From: Ancylothrix sp. D3o
Lineage (GTDB): Bacteria; Cyanobacteriota; Cyanobacteriia; Cyanobacteriales; Oscillatoriaceae
Direction of reading: 5' to 3'
Assembly: GCF_025370775.1 (NCBI RefSeq)
Contig: NZ_JAMXEX010000009.1
Span: forward strand, 1-64,000
Length of the DNA: 64,000 nt
Position numbers and translations under genes: made by a program. This document shows, in pieces, positions 7,565-16,864 of the stretch (the stretch's first letter is position 1; each line of letters begins with the position of its first letter). The notes beneath the pieces were generated by a model. That model worked only from the letters and a program-made list of their open reading frames with translations. It searched no databases and was not told where the DNA came from.

Positions 7565-9040
7565 TTATTTGTGGCGAATATGTTCGTAAATGCCCAAATA
7601 ATCAGTCCCCGGATGGTTCCAAGAATAATCATACTCCATCCCTTGCTGACGGAGTTTTTGGAACTCTTTGGGATAAACTTGGTACAAACCAATTGCCCGA
7701 TCCATCGCTGATTCTAAGGCTTGATCATCGGTTTGATAAAACACATAACCGTTACGTTCTTTTGTCGGCTTTGTTTTGTCATAATCACGATCAAAAACCG
7801 TATTCACCAAACCGCCAACGCCCCGGACAATCGGCACTGTACCATATTTTAACCCAATCATCTGCGTTAGGCCGCAGGGTTCATAATTACTCGGCACCAC
7901 TATCATATCAGCACCGGCATAAATCAAATGAGAAAGCTCTTCATTAAACCCAATTTCCAAATGACAATCCGGGTTATCATTAAGGAAATTTTTCTCATGC
8001 CAGAAACGGTCATTAATACTTTTTTCTGTTGCCGATCCCAGCAAAACAAATTGTGCGCCACGATTCAAGGCATAATAAATAGCATGATGTACCAAATGTA
8101 CACCTTTTTGGTCATCTAACCGGCCAATATAACAAATTAAAGGCTTTTTCCCATGAGCCAGCATTAAACGTTCCCGTAAAGCCTTTTTATTATATTCCTT
8201 GCCGGTCATATCATCCGCCTCATAATGATAAGGCAGATAACGGTCTACTGAGGGGTTCCACACATCATAATCAATGCCATTTAACACCCCACTAAACTTA
8301 TGTTCGTGTTGGTGGATCGTATGCCCTAAACCACAACCAACTTCTGTATAATGAGCTTCCCAGGCGTGATTTGGTGAAACCGTCGTTACATAATTCGAGT
8401 AAACAATTCCCCCCTTCATAAAATTAAGCGCAAAGGGGTTAAAATTATCCCGAAGCCGGTCATACTCAAAATAGTATTCAGGGCGGTTTAAGCCGGTGGC
8501 CTGCAAAATTTCTGCCCCGGCAATACCTTGGTGTTTAAAATTATGAATTGTGTAACAAACCCGCTGATATTCCATACCGTGATACTTGTACATTTCATAC
8601 AACATCACCGGCAGCAAACCGGTTTGCCAGTCGTGACAATGGATAACATCAGGACGTTTATTTGTGCGGTGTAAAAACTCCAAAGCCGCCTTGCTGAAAA
8701 AAGCAAAACGTATATTGTCATCATTGCAGCCATAATAACAACCGCGATTAAAAAAGATATCTGGAGATTGGGGGTCAATAAAAAAACATAACCGGCCATA
8801 AACCCAACCACAATAGACATTACAACTAATTGCCGCCCCATACCAAGGCACCGACAAATTGTTATAAGCCTCATGTAAACCCCAAATATGATCGTAACGC
8901 ATACAATCATATTTCGGCAAAATAATCTCCACAGTATGACCGCGAATTTCCAACTCACGAGTCAACCCATAAACCACATCACCCAAGCCTCCCACCTTGC
9001 AAACAGGGGCGCATTCTGAGGCAATTTGCACAATGTACAT
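7565..9040 (-). CDS. glgA: Glycogen synthase (ADP-glucose type)
   Basis: GT5 glycogen synthase that transfers glucose from ADP-glucose to the growing alpha-1,4-glucan in the cytosol. The 491-residue length and start are standard. The ADP-glucose motif KVGGLGDV is at 15-22; the second Rossmann domain contains YIGRLDDQKG and the donor-site motif NYEPCGLTQMIGLKYG. The ATG follows the first residues MYIVQIASE, as in family members. Many cyanobacteria carry two glgA paralogues; this one, with its YDCMRYD and DRYLPYHYEAD features, looks like the second (GlgA2-like) type, which is a tentative assignment. A GH13 enzyme at 40.3-42.0 kb may act on the same polymer. Confidence 0.92.
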   Translation of the reverse strand: MYIVQIASECAPVCKVGGLGDVVYGLTRELEIRGHTVEIILPKYDCMRYDHIWGLHEAYNNLSVPWYGAAISCNVYCGWVYGRLCFFIDPQSPDIFFNRGCYYGCNDDNIRFAFFSKAALEFLHRTNKRPDVIHCHDWQTGLLPVMLYEMYKYHGMEYQRVCYTIHNFKHQGIAGAEILQATGLNRPEYYFEYDRLRDNFNPFALNFMKGGIVYSNYVTTVSPNHAWEAHYTEVGCGLGHTIHQHEHKFSGVLNGIDYDVWNPSVDRYLPYHYEADDMTGKEYNKKALRERLMLAHGKKPLICYIGRLDDQKGVHLVHHAIYYALNRGAQFVLLGSATEKSINDRFWHEKNFLNDNPDCHLEIGFNEELSHLIYAGADMIVVPSNYEPCGLTQMIGLKYGTVPIVRGVGGLVNTVFDRDYDKTKPTKERNGYVFYQTDDQALESAMDRAIGLYQVYPKEFQKLRQQGMEYDYSWNHPGTDYLGIYEHIRHK

Positions 9041-9291
9041 TATTTACTCCTTACTTCAATTTAACCTTGATTTTTTATGGTAACTGTAACAGAAAAAATC
9101 CCCGAACTAAGCTAACACTCAGGTTAAATTTTGCTTTTCATGTTTTCATGCAAATCACCCTCAAGGAGCAAATAAGCGATCAAAAACTGCTACGCTTGGC
9201 AAAATACCAAACGCTCCGACTGTCAGACACAGAAATTTTCCGACCTGGCAAAACTTCCCAAAATTATCGTACTAGAAGCTAAACCTGTCAA

Positions 9292-9750
9292 ATGCCTCTT
9301 TATCTAAACCCCTCCCACCGCAGCATTCTCTATAACCAAGCCGAAAGCGTCTATCCTGAAGAATGTTGTGGTTTATTGATTGGCACGACAACCGGCCCCA
9401 ACAAAACCATCCTCGAAATTTGGCCCGCCCAAAACATCTGGAACAAGCAAACCGCAAGCGAACTCGGCGACACCAGCAACCGCACAATACAAACCCGCTA
9501 CGCCATCGCCCCAGAATTTATGCTCAAAGCCCAAAAACAAAGCCGAGAACTCAATCTCAGCATACTGGGAATCTATCACTCGCATACAGATAACCCAGCC
9601 ATTCCCTCGGAATGCGACCGGCTCTATGCGTGGCCTCAATATTCCTATATCATTATTTCAGTCAGTCAAGGCAAAGCAACAGACCTGCAAAACTGGACGC
9701 TAGACGACACCGGCCATTTCCAACCCGAAGAAATAGTCATTAGTCATTAG
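9292..9750 (+). CDS. JAMM/Mov34 (M67 family) metallopeptidase
   Basis: A 152-residue zinc peptidase of the bacterial Mec+/RadC-like JAB1 group. The metal centre is complete: Glu23/24 (YPEECCG), His96-x-His98, Ser106 and Asp109 (H-x-H-x7-S-x2-D). Such enzymes cleave the C-terminal Gly-Gly of ubiquitin-like sulfur carriers, as Mec+ does for CysO in Mycobacterium. The neighbour downstream (moeB with rhodanese, 127 bp away) supports a sulfur-carrier role. The last residues and the stop codon fall inside a heptameric repeat tract (9734-9840), so the C-terminus VISH is repeat-encoded. Confidence 0.88.
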   Translation: MPLYLNPSHRSILYNQAESVYPEECCGLLIGTTTGPNKTILEIWPAQNIWNKQTASELGDTSNRTIQTRYAIAPEFMLKAQKQSRELNLSILGIYHSHTDNPAIPSECDRLYAWPQYSYIIISVSQGKATDLQNWTLDDTGHFQPEEIVISH

Positions 9751-9840
9751 TCAAATGTCATTAGTCATTGGTCAAATGTCATTAGTCAAATGTCTTATGA
9801 CTAGGGACTAGGGACTAGGGACTATGGACATTTGACAAAT
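9734..9840. repeat. Short tandemly repeated repetitive (STRR) tract
   Basis: A run of degenerate 7-mers: TAGTCAT/TCAAATG units followed by three to four copies of AGGGACT, closing with GGACATTTGACAAAT. Heptamer STRRs of this type are characteristic of filamentous cyanobacteria. The tract begins inside the last codons of the JAMM gene. Similar TGACAAATGAC fragments recur near 1520, 3648, 11266 and 58971. Confidence 0.85.
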
Positions 9841-9877
9841 CTCGATAAAATAAAAAATCCCGCCATGAGCGAAAATT

Positions 9878-11050
9878 ATGTTAAACCCAAACTTGGATGA
9901 AATCCAACTAACAAAAGACGATTACGAACGCTACTCTCGACACCTGATTTTACCTGAAGTCGGAGTAGAGGGACAAAAACGCCTCAAAGCTGCCAGTGTC
10001 CTCTGTATTGGCACAGGCGGACTCGGTTCGCCTTTATTGCTATACCTCGCTGCTGCCGGTATTGGCAGAATTGGTATTGTAGACTTTGATGTGGTGGATA
10101 ACTCTAACCTCCAACGACAAGTTATTCATGGCACTTCTTGGGTAGGAAAACCCAAAATTGAATCGGCAAAAAGTCGGATTTTAGAAATTAATCCGTTTTG
10201 CAAAGTTGATCTTTACGAAACCCGTCTCACCGCTGACAACGCCCTCGATATTTTCCAAGCTTACGATGTTATTGTCGATGGCACTGATAATTTCCCAACT
10301 CGGTATTTAGTCAATGATGCTTGTGTTTTGTTGAATAAACCAAACGTCTATGGCTCAATTTTCCGCTTTGAAGGACAAGCTAGTGTTTTTAATTACCAAG
10401 ACGGGCCAAATTACCGCGATTTATACCCGGAACCACCACCGCCGGGAATGGTTCCTTCTTGTGCAGAAGGGGGAGTTTTAGGCATTTTACCGGGAATTAT
10501 TGGCTGCATTCAAGCGACAGAAACAATCAAAATTATTCTCGGTCAAGGCGCAACTTTAAGCGGTAGATTGTTGCTTTTTAATGCGTTGGATATGAAATTC
10601 CGCGAGTTGAAATTGCGTCCAAATCCTGTAAGGCCGGTGATTGATAAGTTGATTGATTACGAGTTTTTCTGTGGTGTGACGCAGGCAAAAGCTGAGGAGG
10701 AAAAACGTAAGATGGAACAGTCGGAAATGACGGTCACGGAGTTAAAAGAGTTGATTGATAGCGGTGCAAAAGATTTTGTGTTGCTTGATGTTCGCAATCC
10801 CAATGAGTATGATATTGCTAAAATTCCGGGTTCGGTTTTGGTGCCTTTGCCGGAAATTGAAAACGGGGATGGGGTGAAGAAAGTTAAGGAGTTGATGGAT
10901 GGAAAAAGGCTGATTGCTCATTGTAAAATGGGTGGCCGGTCGGCAAAAGCTTTAGGTATTTTGAAGGATGCCGGTATTGAGGGGACTAATGTTAAAGGCG
11001 GGATTACTGCTTGGAGTCGTGAAGTCGATTCTTCGGTGCCGGAGTATTAA
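9878..11050 (+). CDS. moeB: Molybdopterin-synthase adenylyltransferase MoeB with rhodanese domain
   Basis: An E1-like enzyme of the ThiF/MoeB/MoeZ family. The adenylation domain (1-265) has the nucleotide loop GTGGLGSP (45-52), the ND-x-x-R-type region DFDVVDNSNLQRQ and GTDNFPTRYLVND. A rhodanese domain (about 285-390) carries an active-site loop HCKMGGRSAKA with its cysteine. The protein would adenylate the Gly-Gly end of MoaD/ThiS-like carriers and convert it to a thiocarboxylate. Candidate carriers are the two MoaD-like genes at 59695 and 61565. Length (390) matches the cyanobacterial MoeBR type. The ATG has no strong Shine-Dalgarno. Confidence 0.92.
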   Translation: MLNPNLDEIQLTKDDYERYSRHLILPEVGVEGQKRLKAASVLCIGTGGLGSPLLLYLAAAGIGRIGIVDFDVVDNSNLQRQVIHGTSWVGKPKIESAKSRILEINPFCKVDLYETRLTADNALDIFQAYDVIVDGTDNFPTRYLVNDACVLLNKPNVYGSIFRFEGQASVFNYQDGPNYRDLYPEPPPPGMVPSCAEGGVLGILPGIIGCIQATETIKIILGQGATLSGRLLLFNALDMKFRELKLRPNPVRPVIDKLIDYEFFCGVTQAKAEEEKRKMEQSEMTVTELKELIDSGAKDFVLLDVRNPNEYDIAKIPGSVLVPLPEIENGDGVKKVKELMDGKRLIAHCKMGGRSAKALGILKDAGIEGTNVKGGITAWSREVDSSVPEY

Positions 11051-11070
11051 TTTGGGAAGTGTTTGTTATG

Positions 11071-11136
11071 CCTCCCTATCATAGGTGAAATGCCTGTGAT
11101 TATCGCGGGCTTTCCGGCCCGCGCTTCTGGGGAGGT
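11071..11136. repeat. Nested GC-rich inverted repeat
   Basis: GCGGGC (11105-11110) and GCCCGC (11117-11122) form a perfect 6-bp stem. An outer CCTCCC near 11071 can pair with GGGAGG near 11130. There is no T-tract. It lies 20-85 bp after moeB and could limit transcription into the MFS gene, or be a dispersed repeat. Confidence 0.45.
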
Positions 11137-11160
11137 GATATTTAATGGGGTTTAATAACC

Positions 11161-11186
11161 GCAGATTAACGCAGATTAACGCAGAT
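11161..11186. repeat. GCAGATTAAC direct repeats
   Basis: Three consecutive GCAGAT units spaced by TAAC (period 10). The CGCAGATTAACGCAGAT motif is a familiar dispersed extragenic repeat in cyanobacteria and other bacteria. Confidence 0.7.
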
Positions 11187-11288
11187 GTTTTTTTCTGGGT
11201 TTAGGTTAGTTTTTGGATAGGGAATTTACTGTGGGGGCTATCCCTTTGTGCCGGCCTTAGAGAATTCACAAATGACAAATGAGGAATT

Positions 11289-12512
11289 ATGAAAAGTTCG
11301 GATTTATCACCGGCAATTTCTTCTGGAAATGGCCGGGTTATTTTATGGCGCTGTGTTTTGGCTTTGGCGTTGGTACAAGGTGCTATTACTTTAAGTTGGG
11401 TAATTTATAAAGCTTATTTGCCAAAGTTATTGGGTCAATTTGGGTTTCCGGCGGCTTTTGCAGCTACGATTTTGTTGATTGAAAATATTTTAGCGGTGGG
11501 GATGGAACCGTTTTTTGGCGGGATGTCGGATCGGGGTAAACGCTTTATGGGAACAGGGTTTCCGTTGATTTCTTTGGGTGTGATTTTGTCTTCTGCTTTG
11601 TTTATTTTAATTCCTTGTTTTGTGATTTTTTTGCCGCCTAATGTAATTTGGAAATATCTATTGCCGGCTTTTTTAATTTTGTGGTCGTTGGCAATGACTA
11701 TGTTTCGTTCGCCGGTGATTGCTTTGTTGGGACAATATGCGGCGGTGCCGGCATTACCACAAGCTGCTAGTTTTTTGATGGTGGCTGGTGGTTTAATTGC
11801 GGCTTTTGCGCCGGTTTCTCAACAGTTTTTGCTGTCTTTGGGGCCGGTGGTGACGTTTGGGGCCGGTTCTATTGTATTATTGCTGGCGGTTCTGGTTTTG
11901 CGTTCGCTTCATCCACCGCTATCAGCCCCTCAAACGTCTCTCTCTGTTGCGTCACCTTTCCCTCTACCGGCTTTTGGATTAATTTTTCTGACGGGGATTT
12001 TTGTTAGTTTGGCTATCACTTTTGCGATGTCAACTTTGCCGAAATTACTCCGCACAAATATATCTCTTCAGTTGGATGTAAAATCGACGATGTTTGTGAT
12101 AGCAATTTTAATAGCGTTGGCGGCTTTGCCGGCGGGATGGCTGGCAACTCGTCTGGGAAGCAGGCGGGGAATTTTAACCGGCATGGTTGTAGCGGCCTGT
12201 GCTCTGTTATTGTGGTTGATACCGGCAGCCGGAATTTTGGGGCTAGTGGGAATGATTGCCGGTTTAAGTTTGGTGAATGTGGGTGTGTTTCCGTTTGCTT
12301 TGGGGTTAATGCCGGCTTCGCGTGCTGGTTTGGCCATAGGAGGTTATTTTGGCGGTGTTGGGGCTGGGGCTAGTTTGCTGCCGGTGGTGTTTGGGCCGGT
12401 TGATAAAATTCCCGCTGTTGGAGGTGCGATGTTGGGAGTGTTGATGTTTGTGCTGGCCGGTGCTTGTGTTGTTCTCAGCGGAAATGTACAGGCAAGTCGT
12501 AACAATTTTTAA
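11289..12512 (+). CDS. MFS transporter
   Basis: A 407-residue very hydrophobic protein with about 11-12 predicted transmembrane helices and a central break near residues 215-225 (Pro/Ser-rich loop), the usual 6+6 layout of the major facilitator superfamily. A GGMSDRGKRFMGTGFP loop after the second helix is the MFS motif-A region (normally GxLaDRxGRR), partly degenerate, and ATRLGSRRG after the eighth helix repeats it. The substrate is not evident. GAGG five bases before the ATG supports the start. It appears monocistronic. Confidence 0.8.
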   Translation: MKSSDLSPAISSGNGRVILWRCVLALALVQGAITLSWVIYKAYLPKLLGQFGFPAAFAATILLIENILAVGMEPFFGGMSDRGKRFMGTGFPLISLGVILSSALFILIPCFVIFLPPNVIWKYLLPAFLILWSLAMTMFRSPVIALLGQYAAVPALPQAASFLMVAGGLIAAFAPVSQQFLLSLGPVVTFGAGSIVLLLAVLVLRSLHPPLSAPQTSLSVASPFPLPAFGLIFLTGIFVSLAITFAMSTLPKLLRTNISLQLDVKSTMFVIAILIALAALPAGWLATRLGSRRGILTGMVVAACALLLWLIPAAGILGLVGMIAGLSLVNVGVFPFALGLMPASRAGLAIGGYFGGVGAGASLLPVVFGPVDKIPAVGGAMLGVLMFVLAGACVVLSGNVQASRNNF

Positions 12513-12672
12513 ATCATTTCTAAAAGTGTTTACTTTGATCCCTATTAGGTTTAATACAATTTGTTGCAATTTTTGCTTGCTCCCCAAAAATCAGTCAAAA
12601 TAGTAAGAAGGGGAGCAATTGCACAACCCCCCGTGCAAACTCCCCCCCAAGAACCCCTTTGAGGATAAAGTC

Positions 12673-12882
12673 ATGTTTGGCCCGATGATGGAAGTCAGAC
12701 TCCATAAATCTACTTCTTCACCCATCCAACTACCTTGGGAACACACCCGCAGTCGAGTTTCCAGACAGCAGGTAATTTGTGAACGAAACAGCAAAACCTG
12801 CCAAGAAGACTCGGAACTGGCATCAAAGTTAGAAGGCTTACCCACACTAGATGGGAATTTTCAAAAATTTGGGGAAATTTGA
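12673..12882 (+). CDS. Hypothetical small protein
   Basis: A 69-residue frame, MFGPMMEVRLHK at the start, polar, with two cysteines and no membrane segment. I do not recognise it. The ATG at 12673 has GAGG at 12661-12664, a good distance; the frame can be extended upstream to a TTG at 12619 but the added residues look random. It stands alone between the MFS gene and the convergent TPR gene. Coding status is plausible but unproven. Confidence 0.4.
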   Translation: MFGPMMEVRLHKSTSSPIQLPWEHTRSRVSRQQVICERNSKTCQEDSELASKLEGLPTLDGNFQKFGEI

Positions 12883-12903
12883 GTTTTAAACAATAACTTT
12901 ATT

Positions 12904-14871
12904 CTATTTCTCCCAAAGCTGAATAGCTTGATTATTAGCCTCCATTGCTTCTTCAAAACGTCCTAGACTTCTTAAGACATCTGCTTTTTTTAACCAAATT
13001 TCTCGCACGTTTGGTTTAAGTTCTAGGGTTTTATTTAAGCATAAGAGTGCTTCATCAAGGAGATTTAATTCTCCAAGCACATTGCTTTTTTCATACCAAG
13101 AAATGCTATCTGCCGGTTCAATGTGGATAGCTTGGTTATAGGCTTCCAGGGATTCTTCCAAATGCCCTAAATCTTTTAAAACATTGCCCTTGCTATTCCA
13201 GGCAATATGAAAATCAGGTTGCAATTCTAAGGCTTTATTATAACATTCTAGGGCTTGGTAATTTTCCCCTTGTTCTTTCAACACATTACCTTTGGCATTC
13301 CAGGCAAAGTGATAGGTGGGGTCTATTTCTAAAGCTTTGTTGAAACATTCTAAAGCTTCAGAAATTTGTCCTAAGTAAAATAATACAACGCCTTTGCCAT
13401 TCCAGGCAAAATGATAGGTAGGCTGTATTTCTATGGCGCGGTTGTAGGCGTCAAGGGCTGGTTGAATTTGTCCTAAGTCTTTGAGGACGTTGCCTTTTCC
13501 ATTCCAAGCATCATAATAGTTGGGTTGGATTTTGAGGGCGCTTTCAAATAAGATTAATGCGGATTCTATTTCGCCGGTATAATATAATTTTACGCCTTCA
13601 TTGTAAAGGTTTGCTGCTTCTGTTTCGCTTAAGTCTGGTTGCGGTTCGAGGCTGGGGATATTTCGGGAGATGGTGATGGCTTTTTTGTTAGCGGCGATGG
13701 CTTCGTTATAGTTTCCTAAATGTTGATAGGCAACTCCTTTGTTAATCCAGGCATCCTCTAAATTCGGTTGAAGTTCGAGGGCTTTGTCCCAACTTTGTAT
13801 GGCTTCTTCCCACCGGCTTAAGGCTGCCAAGGCGATGCCATGATTAAACCAGGTTTCGTAATCTTTGGAATTGATTTCTAAGGCTTTATTCCAGCTTTGA
13901 AGGGCTTGTTCCCAATCGTTTAATCCTCGTCCTAATGCCATGCCGCGATTATACCAGGTTTCGGCATTTTCGGGTGGTAATTGTAGGGCGCGGTCGTAAC
14001 TTTCTATGGCATCTTTGTAGCGTTGAGCATCAAATAAAACGTCGCCGCGATTATTCCAAGCGGCTCGAAAATCTGGTTTAATTGTTAGGGCTTGATCGTA
14101 GGATTGGATGGCTTCTTCTAACCGGCCTAAGTTGGCTAAAACATTGCCTCGGTTTGTCCAAGCGCGGTGGTGGTTGGCGTCGAGTTCGATGGTGCGATCA
14201 AAAAATTGGAGGGCTGTTTGATTATTGTCGGCTTCGAGTTCTTTTACGCCTAGATTAAAACAGTCTTCGGCGCTGTTTTTATTGTCGTGAATGATTAATT
14301 TGCCGCTGATTCCCCATTCTTTCTGTGGTTCTTGTGGGGGTTCAGTTTGAATTTCGTTTTCTGGGGGTGGGGGAGTTTGGGAATTTGTGGTTGTCACGGT
14401 TTGCCATTGTTTGGGTAGAGACGTTTCGTCGGAACGTCTGTACTGTGGTGGGGGTTCTACCGGCACGATTTGTTGGGCGACGATGGCAATGCCGGTGGTG
14501 CGAATGTTTTCTGCGAGAATTTGTTTGCTGTTAATTGCTGCGAGTTTTTCTCCACATAATGTCATCCGCCGCCCTAATTCATAATTTGGGGTTGTGGAGG
14601 TTTCTAATTGTTGGCGAAATTGCTGCACCCATTCTTCCCAGTCTTGCTGGGTGGCGCGTGGTTCGAGGGCTTTAAAAAATCGCTCTATTTGCTCTGACTG
14701 CCAGCCGGTTTCTATGCCGTTTAGCAGTTCCAAGAAAAAGTGTTCGTATTCTGTGCTGCTGAGGGGTTGGGGGAGTTTCGTGGCGGGGGGTGGAGAATTT
14801 TTTGACCTGCCGAAGATTTGTTTTAACCAGTTTAGGAACTTGTGCCAAAGTTTTTTGAGCATCAGCCGCAC
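12904..14871 (-). CDS. Tetratricopeptide repeat protein
   Basis: A protein of about 655 residues. The N-terminal 140 residues are an unrecognised helical region after a basic amphipathic start; about 140-200 is a Pro/Gln/Thr-rich linker; the remainder is roughly a dozen TPR units of 34 residues (repeating AWxNRGxxLxxLGxxxEALxxYdxALeixP), first in a block at 205-390 and, after a short break at 390-415, to the C-terminus. The second block is so regular that the DNA itself shows a 102-bp period (AATGGCAAAGG/CATTCCAGGCAA-like units at 13190-13510). TPR arrays are protein-binding scaffolds; no partner is visible. The GTG at 14871 and ATG at 14862 are both possible starts. Confidence 0.88.
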   Translation of the reverse strand: MRLMLKKLWHKFLNWLKQIFGRSKNSPPPATKLPQPLSSTEYEHFFLELLNGIETGWQSEQIERFFKALEPRATQQDWEEWVQQFRQQLETSTTPNYELGRRMTLCGEKLAAINSKQILAENIRTTGIAIVAQQIVPVEPPPQYRRSDETSLPKQWQTVTTTNSQTPPPPENEIQTEPPQEPQKEWGISGKLIIHDNKNSAEDCFNLGVKELEADNNQTALQFFDRTIELDANHHRAWTNRGNVLANLGRLEEAIQSYDQALTIKPDFRAAWNNRGDVLFDAQRYKDAIESYDRALQLPPENAETWYNRGMALGRGLNDWEQALQSWNKALEINSKDYETWFNHGIALAALSRWEEAIQSWDKALELQPNLEDAWINKGVAYQHLGNYNEAIAANKKAITISRNIPSLEPQPDLSETEAANLYNEGVKLYYTGEIESALILFESALKIQPNYYDAWNGKGNVLKDLGQIQPALDAYNRAIEIQPTYHFAWNGKGVVLFYLGQISEALECFNKALEIDPTYHFAWNAKGNVLKEQGENYQALECYNKALELQPDFHIAWNSKGNVLKDLGHLEESLEAYNQAIHIEPADSISWYEKSNVLGELNLLDEALLCLNKTLELKPNVREIWLKKADVLRSLGRFEEAMEANNQAIQLWEK

Positions 14872-14965
14872 CTACAGATTGGTTTTATGGTTATTTTAAT
14901 AAGGTTTTTTTATTATTTCATTGTTTAAATGAAATTTGCTTAAAAAGTTAACAAATGCTGGGTTA

Positions 14966-15625
14966 TTAAGTTGAGGCTAGGTGATCTGCCCAGCGTGTGG
15001 TTTCTGGTAGCCGGTATTTGGGGGTGCAATTTAATACATATTCGATGGCGGTTGTCAAGCTGATTTTGTGGCCGGTGGAGATGTAGAGGGGGTTGGTAGC
15101 GGTGCGGGTTCGCAATACGGCACCAATAATTTCACTTTGATGATGCAATGGTTGCCAGCTTCCGCGTGGTTCAGAGAGGGGTTCGTGTTCTCCAATAAAG
15201 CGGGTTTTGGCAACTCCGATGGCGGGAATATTTGTTAATACTCCTATATGACAGGCTAACCCAAATCGGCGCGGGTGGGCGATTCCTTGCCCGTCACAAA
15301 GTAATAAGTCTGGGAGAATATTGAGTTTTTCTAGGGCTTCTAAAATGGCGGGAATTTCTCGAAATGAAAGGTATCCGGGGATGTAGGGAAATGTGGTTTC
15401 TATTTGGGCGATAGCGTGTTCTTGTTTTTGTAATTCTGGAAAATTTAAGACTGCTACTGCGGCTTTTGTGATGTTGTTTTTTGTGTCGTATCCTACGTCG
15501 ATGCCGGCTACATATTTGATTTGGTTGAGTTGGTCTTCTGTGATTACTTGGGAGCGCAATTCTTCTTGAATTTTTCTGGCTTCTGCTGTTGTATTTGGCC
15601 AGGGATGCAGTTGGCTAAATTTCAT
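14966..15625 (-). CDS. nfi: Endonuclease V (deoxyinosine 3'-endonuclease)
   Basis: A repair nuclease that nicks DNA one phosphodiester 3' to deoxyinosine (and RNA at inosine in some homologues). The 219-residue size is normal. Diagnostic are AGIDVGYD (catalytic Asp), a PGYLSFREIP strand-separating motif (PYxP wedge region), and LLLCDGQGIAHPRRFGLA with the second catalytic Asp and the conserved His. Transcribed alone from the minus strand; the convergent TPR gene is downstream on the same strand 94 bp away, so co-transcription is possible. Confidence 0.93.
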   Translation of the reverse strand: MKFSQLHPWPNTTAEARKIQEELRSQVITEDQLNQIKYVAGIDVGYDTKNNITKAAVAVLNFPELQKQEHAIAQIETTFPYIPGYLSFREIPAILEALEKLNILPDLLLCDGQGIAHPRRFGLACHIGVLTNIPAIGVAKTRFIGEHEPLSEPRGSWQPLHHQSEIIGAVLRTRTATNPLYISTGHKISLTTAIEYVLNCTPKYRLPETTRWADHLAST

Positions 15626-15777
15626 AAGTTTAAAGTTTTATGTTTTTTGTTCGGCTGGGCTGGGGGTTGGCTGTTTTACTGATTATAATAATTTTTACGG
15701 AAAGCCGGTAAGAGGATGTGTGGGATAATTTAGGTTTAAGATATTCAGGGATCAATTTGTTTTGAAGGAAAGAAGAT

Positions 15778-16620
15778 ATGAGAAGTACATCATCAAGTTC
15801 TGATTTTGGTTTGCTGAAATTTGGTTTTTATGCAGCCGGTGGGTTAATTTTTTTGTTTTTGGCAATTTTGTTTAAGCCGTTTGAGATTGTGAATGCCGGT
15901 GAGCGGGGTGTGGTGATGCAGTTTGGAAAGGTGCAAAATCGAGTTTTAGATGAGGGGATACATTTAATTATACCGGTGGTGACAAGGGTGGAAAAAACGA
16001 GTGTGAGGGTGCAGAAAAATGATGTGAAAGCCGAAGCTGCATCGAAAGATTTACAAGATGTGAAAACCGAGGTGGCGGTGAATTGGCACGTTGATCCAAA
16101 ACGGGTAAATGAGGTTTATCAAAGGGTGGGTGATCAAGGGCAAATTATTACCAGAATTATTAATCCGGCGGTGTCGGAGGTGGTGAAGGCGGCGACGGCG
16201 AAAAAAACGGCTGAGGAGATTATTACAAAGCGCACGGAGTTGAAACAAGAAATTGATAATGATTTGAAAAATCGCTTGGCTTCTTATGGGGTGATGGTGG
16301 ATGATGTCTCTTTGGTGGATGTGACGTTTTCGGCGGAGTTTGCTAAGGCAATTGAGGCCAAACAAATTGCGGAACAAGACGCTAAGCGTGCTGAGTTTAT
16401 TGCTCTGAAGGCTGAAAAAGAAGCTCAAGGTGAAATTAACCGTGCTAAGGGTCAAGCGGAGGCTCAAAGATTGCGCCGGCAAACGTTAAATCCGGAGTTG
16501 TTACAACAGCAGGCGATTGAGAAATGGAATGGTCAATTCCCTCTGGTAATGGGGGGAGAAACGGTTCCTTTTATTAATATTAATCCGGCTGATTTGAATT
16601 CGACTCAGCAAAAAAGATAG
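15778..16620 (+). CDS. Prohibitin / SPFH (band 7) membrane protein
   Basis: A 280-residue protein with one N-terminal transmembrane helix (about 13-32), followed by the SPFH domain (VNAGERGVVMQFGKV to about 215) and an Ala/Glu/Lys-rich coiled coil (about 195-250) ending with the prohibitin-type stretch near NPELLQQQAIEKWNG. Prohibitin homologues form ring assemblies in the cytoplasmic or thylakoid membrane and modulate proteases such as FtsH; Synechocystis Slr1106 is the closest type I can name. GAAGGAAAGAAG directly before the ATG serves as ribosome-binding site. A strong terminator follows at 16769-16808. Confidence 0.9.
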   Translation: MRSTSSSSDFGLLKFGFYAAGGLIFLFLAILFKPFEIVNAGERGVVMQFGKVQNRVLDEGIHLIIPVVTRVEKTSVRVQKNDVKAEAASKDLQDVKTEVAVNWHVDPKRVNEVYQRVGDQGQIITRIINPAVSEVVKAATAKKTAEEIITKRTELKQEIDNDLKNRLASYGVMVDDVSLVDVTFSAEFAKAIEAKQIAEQDAKRAEFIALKAEKEAQGEINRAKGQAEAQRLRRQTLNPELLQQQAIEKWNGQFPLVMGGETVPFININPADLNSTQQKR

Positions 16621-16768
16621 GAGGAGTAAACAGGGGAATATTTTGGAAATAAAAGGCTATTTTGGATGCTTGGAGGTGAAAAAGCTTAAAATCTTGTTAA
16701 ATTTGAGCGATTTTGCTATTTTTTATGGCTCAATAAGAGCTATAAGATACCTCCTAACTGCGTCCTTG

Positions 16769-16808
16769 GCCCCTTAAGTGCTTTCAGCACTGGGGCTTCT
16801 TATTTTTT
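16769..16808 (+). terminator. Strong intrinsic terminator after the SPFH gene
   Basis: GCCCC-TTA-AGTGCT-TTC-AGCACT-GGGGC forms a two-segment stem (16769-16796), followed by TTCTTATTTTTTT. It separates the SPFH transcript from the P450 gene. Confidence 0.9.
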
Positions 16809-16864
16809 TGGGGTGCAATTTGGGGTTATGATGGAGGGTGTTAGTTTGTGTGGAGATGTGGGTT

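Noticed and set aside
9067-9282. 71-codon frame upstream of the JAMM gene
   Set aside because: No Shine-Dalgarno and no conserved sequence character; probably leader sequence.
12904-14871. Tandem DNA repeat element at 13190-13510
   Set aside because: The period is 102 bp, exactly three times 34, so it reflects TPR-coding units rather than a mobile or satellite element.
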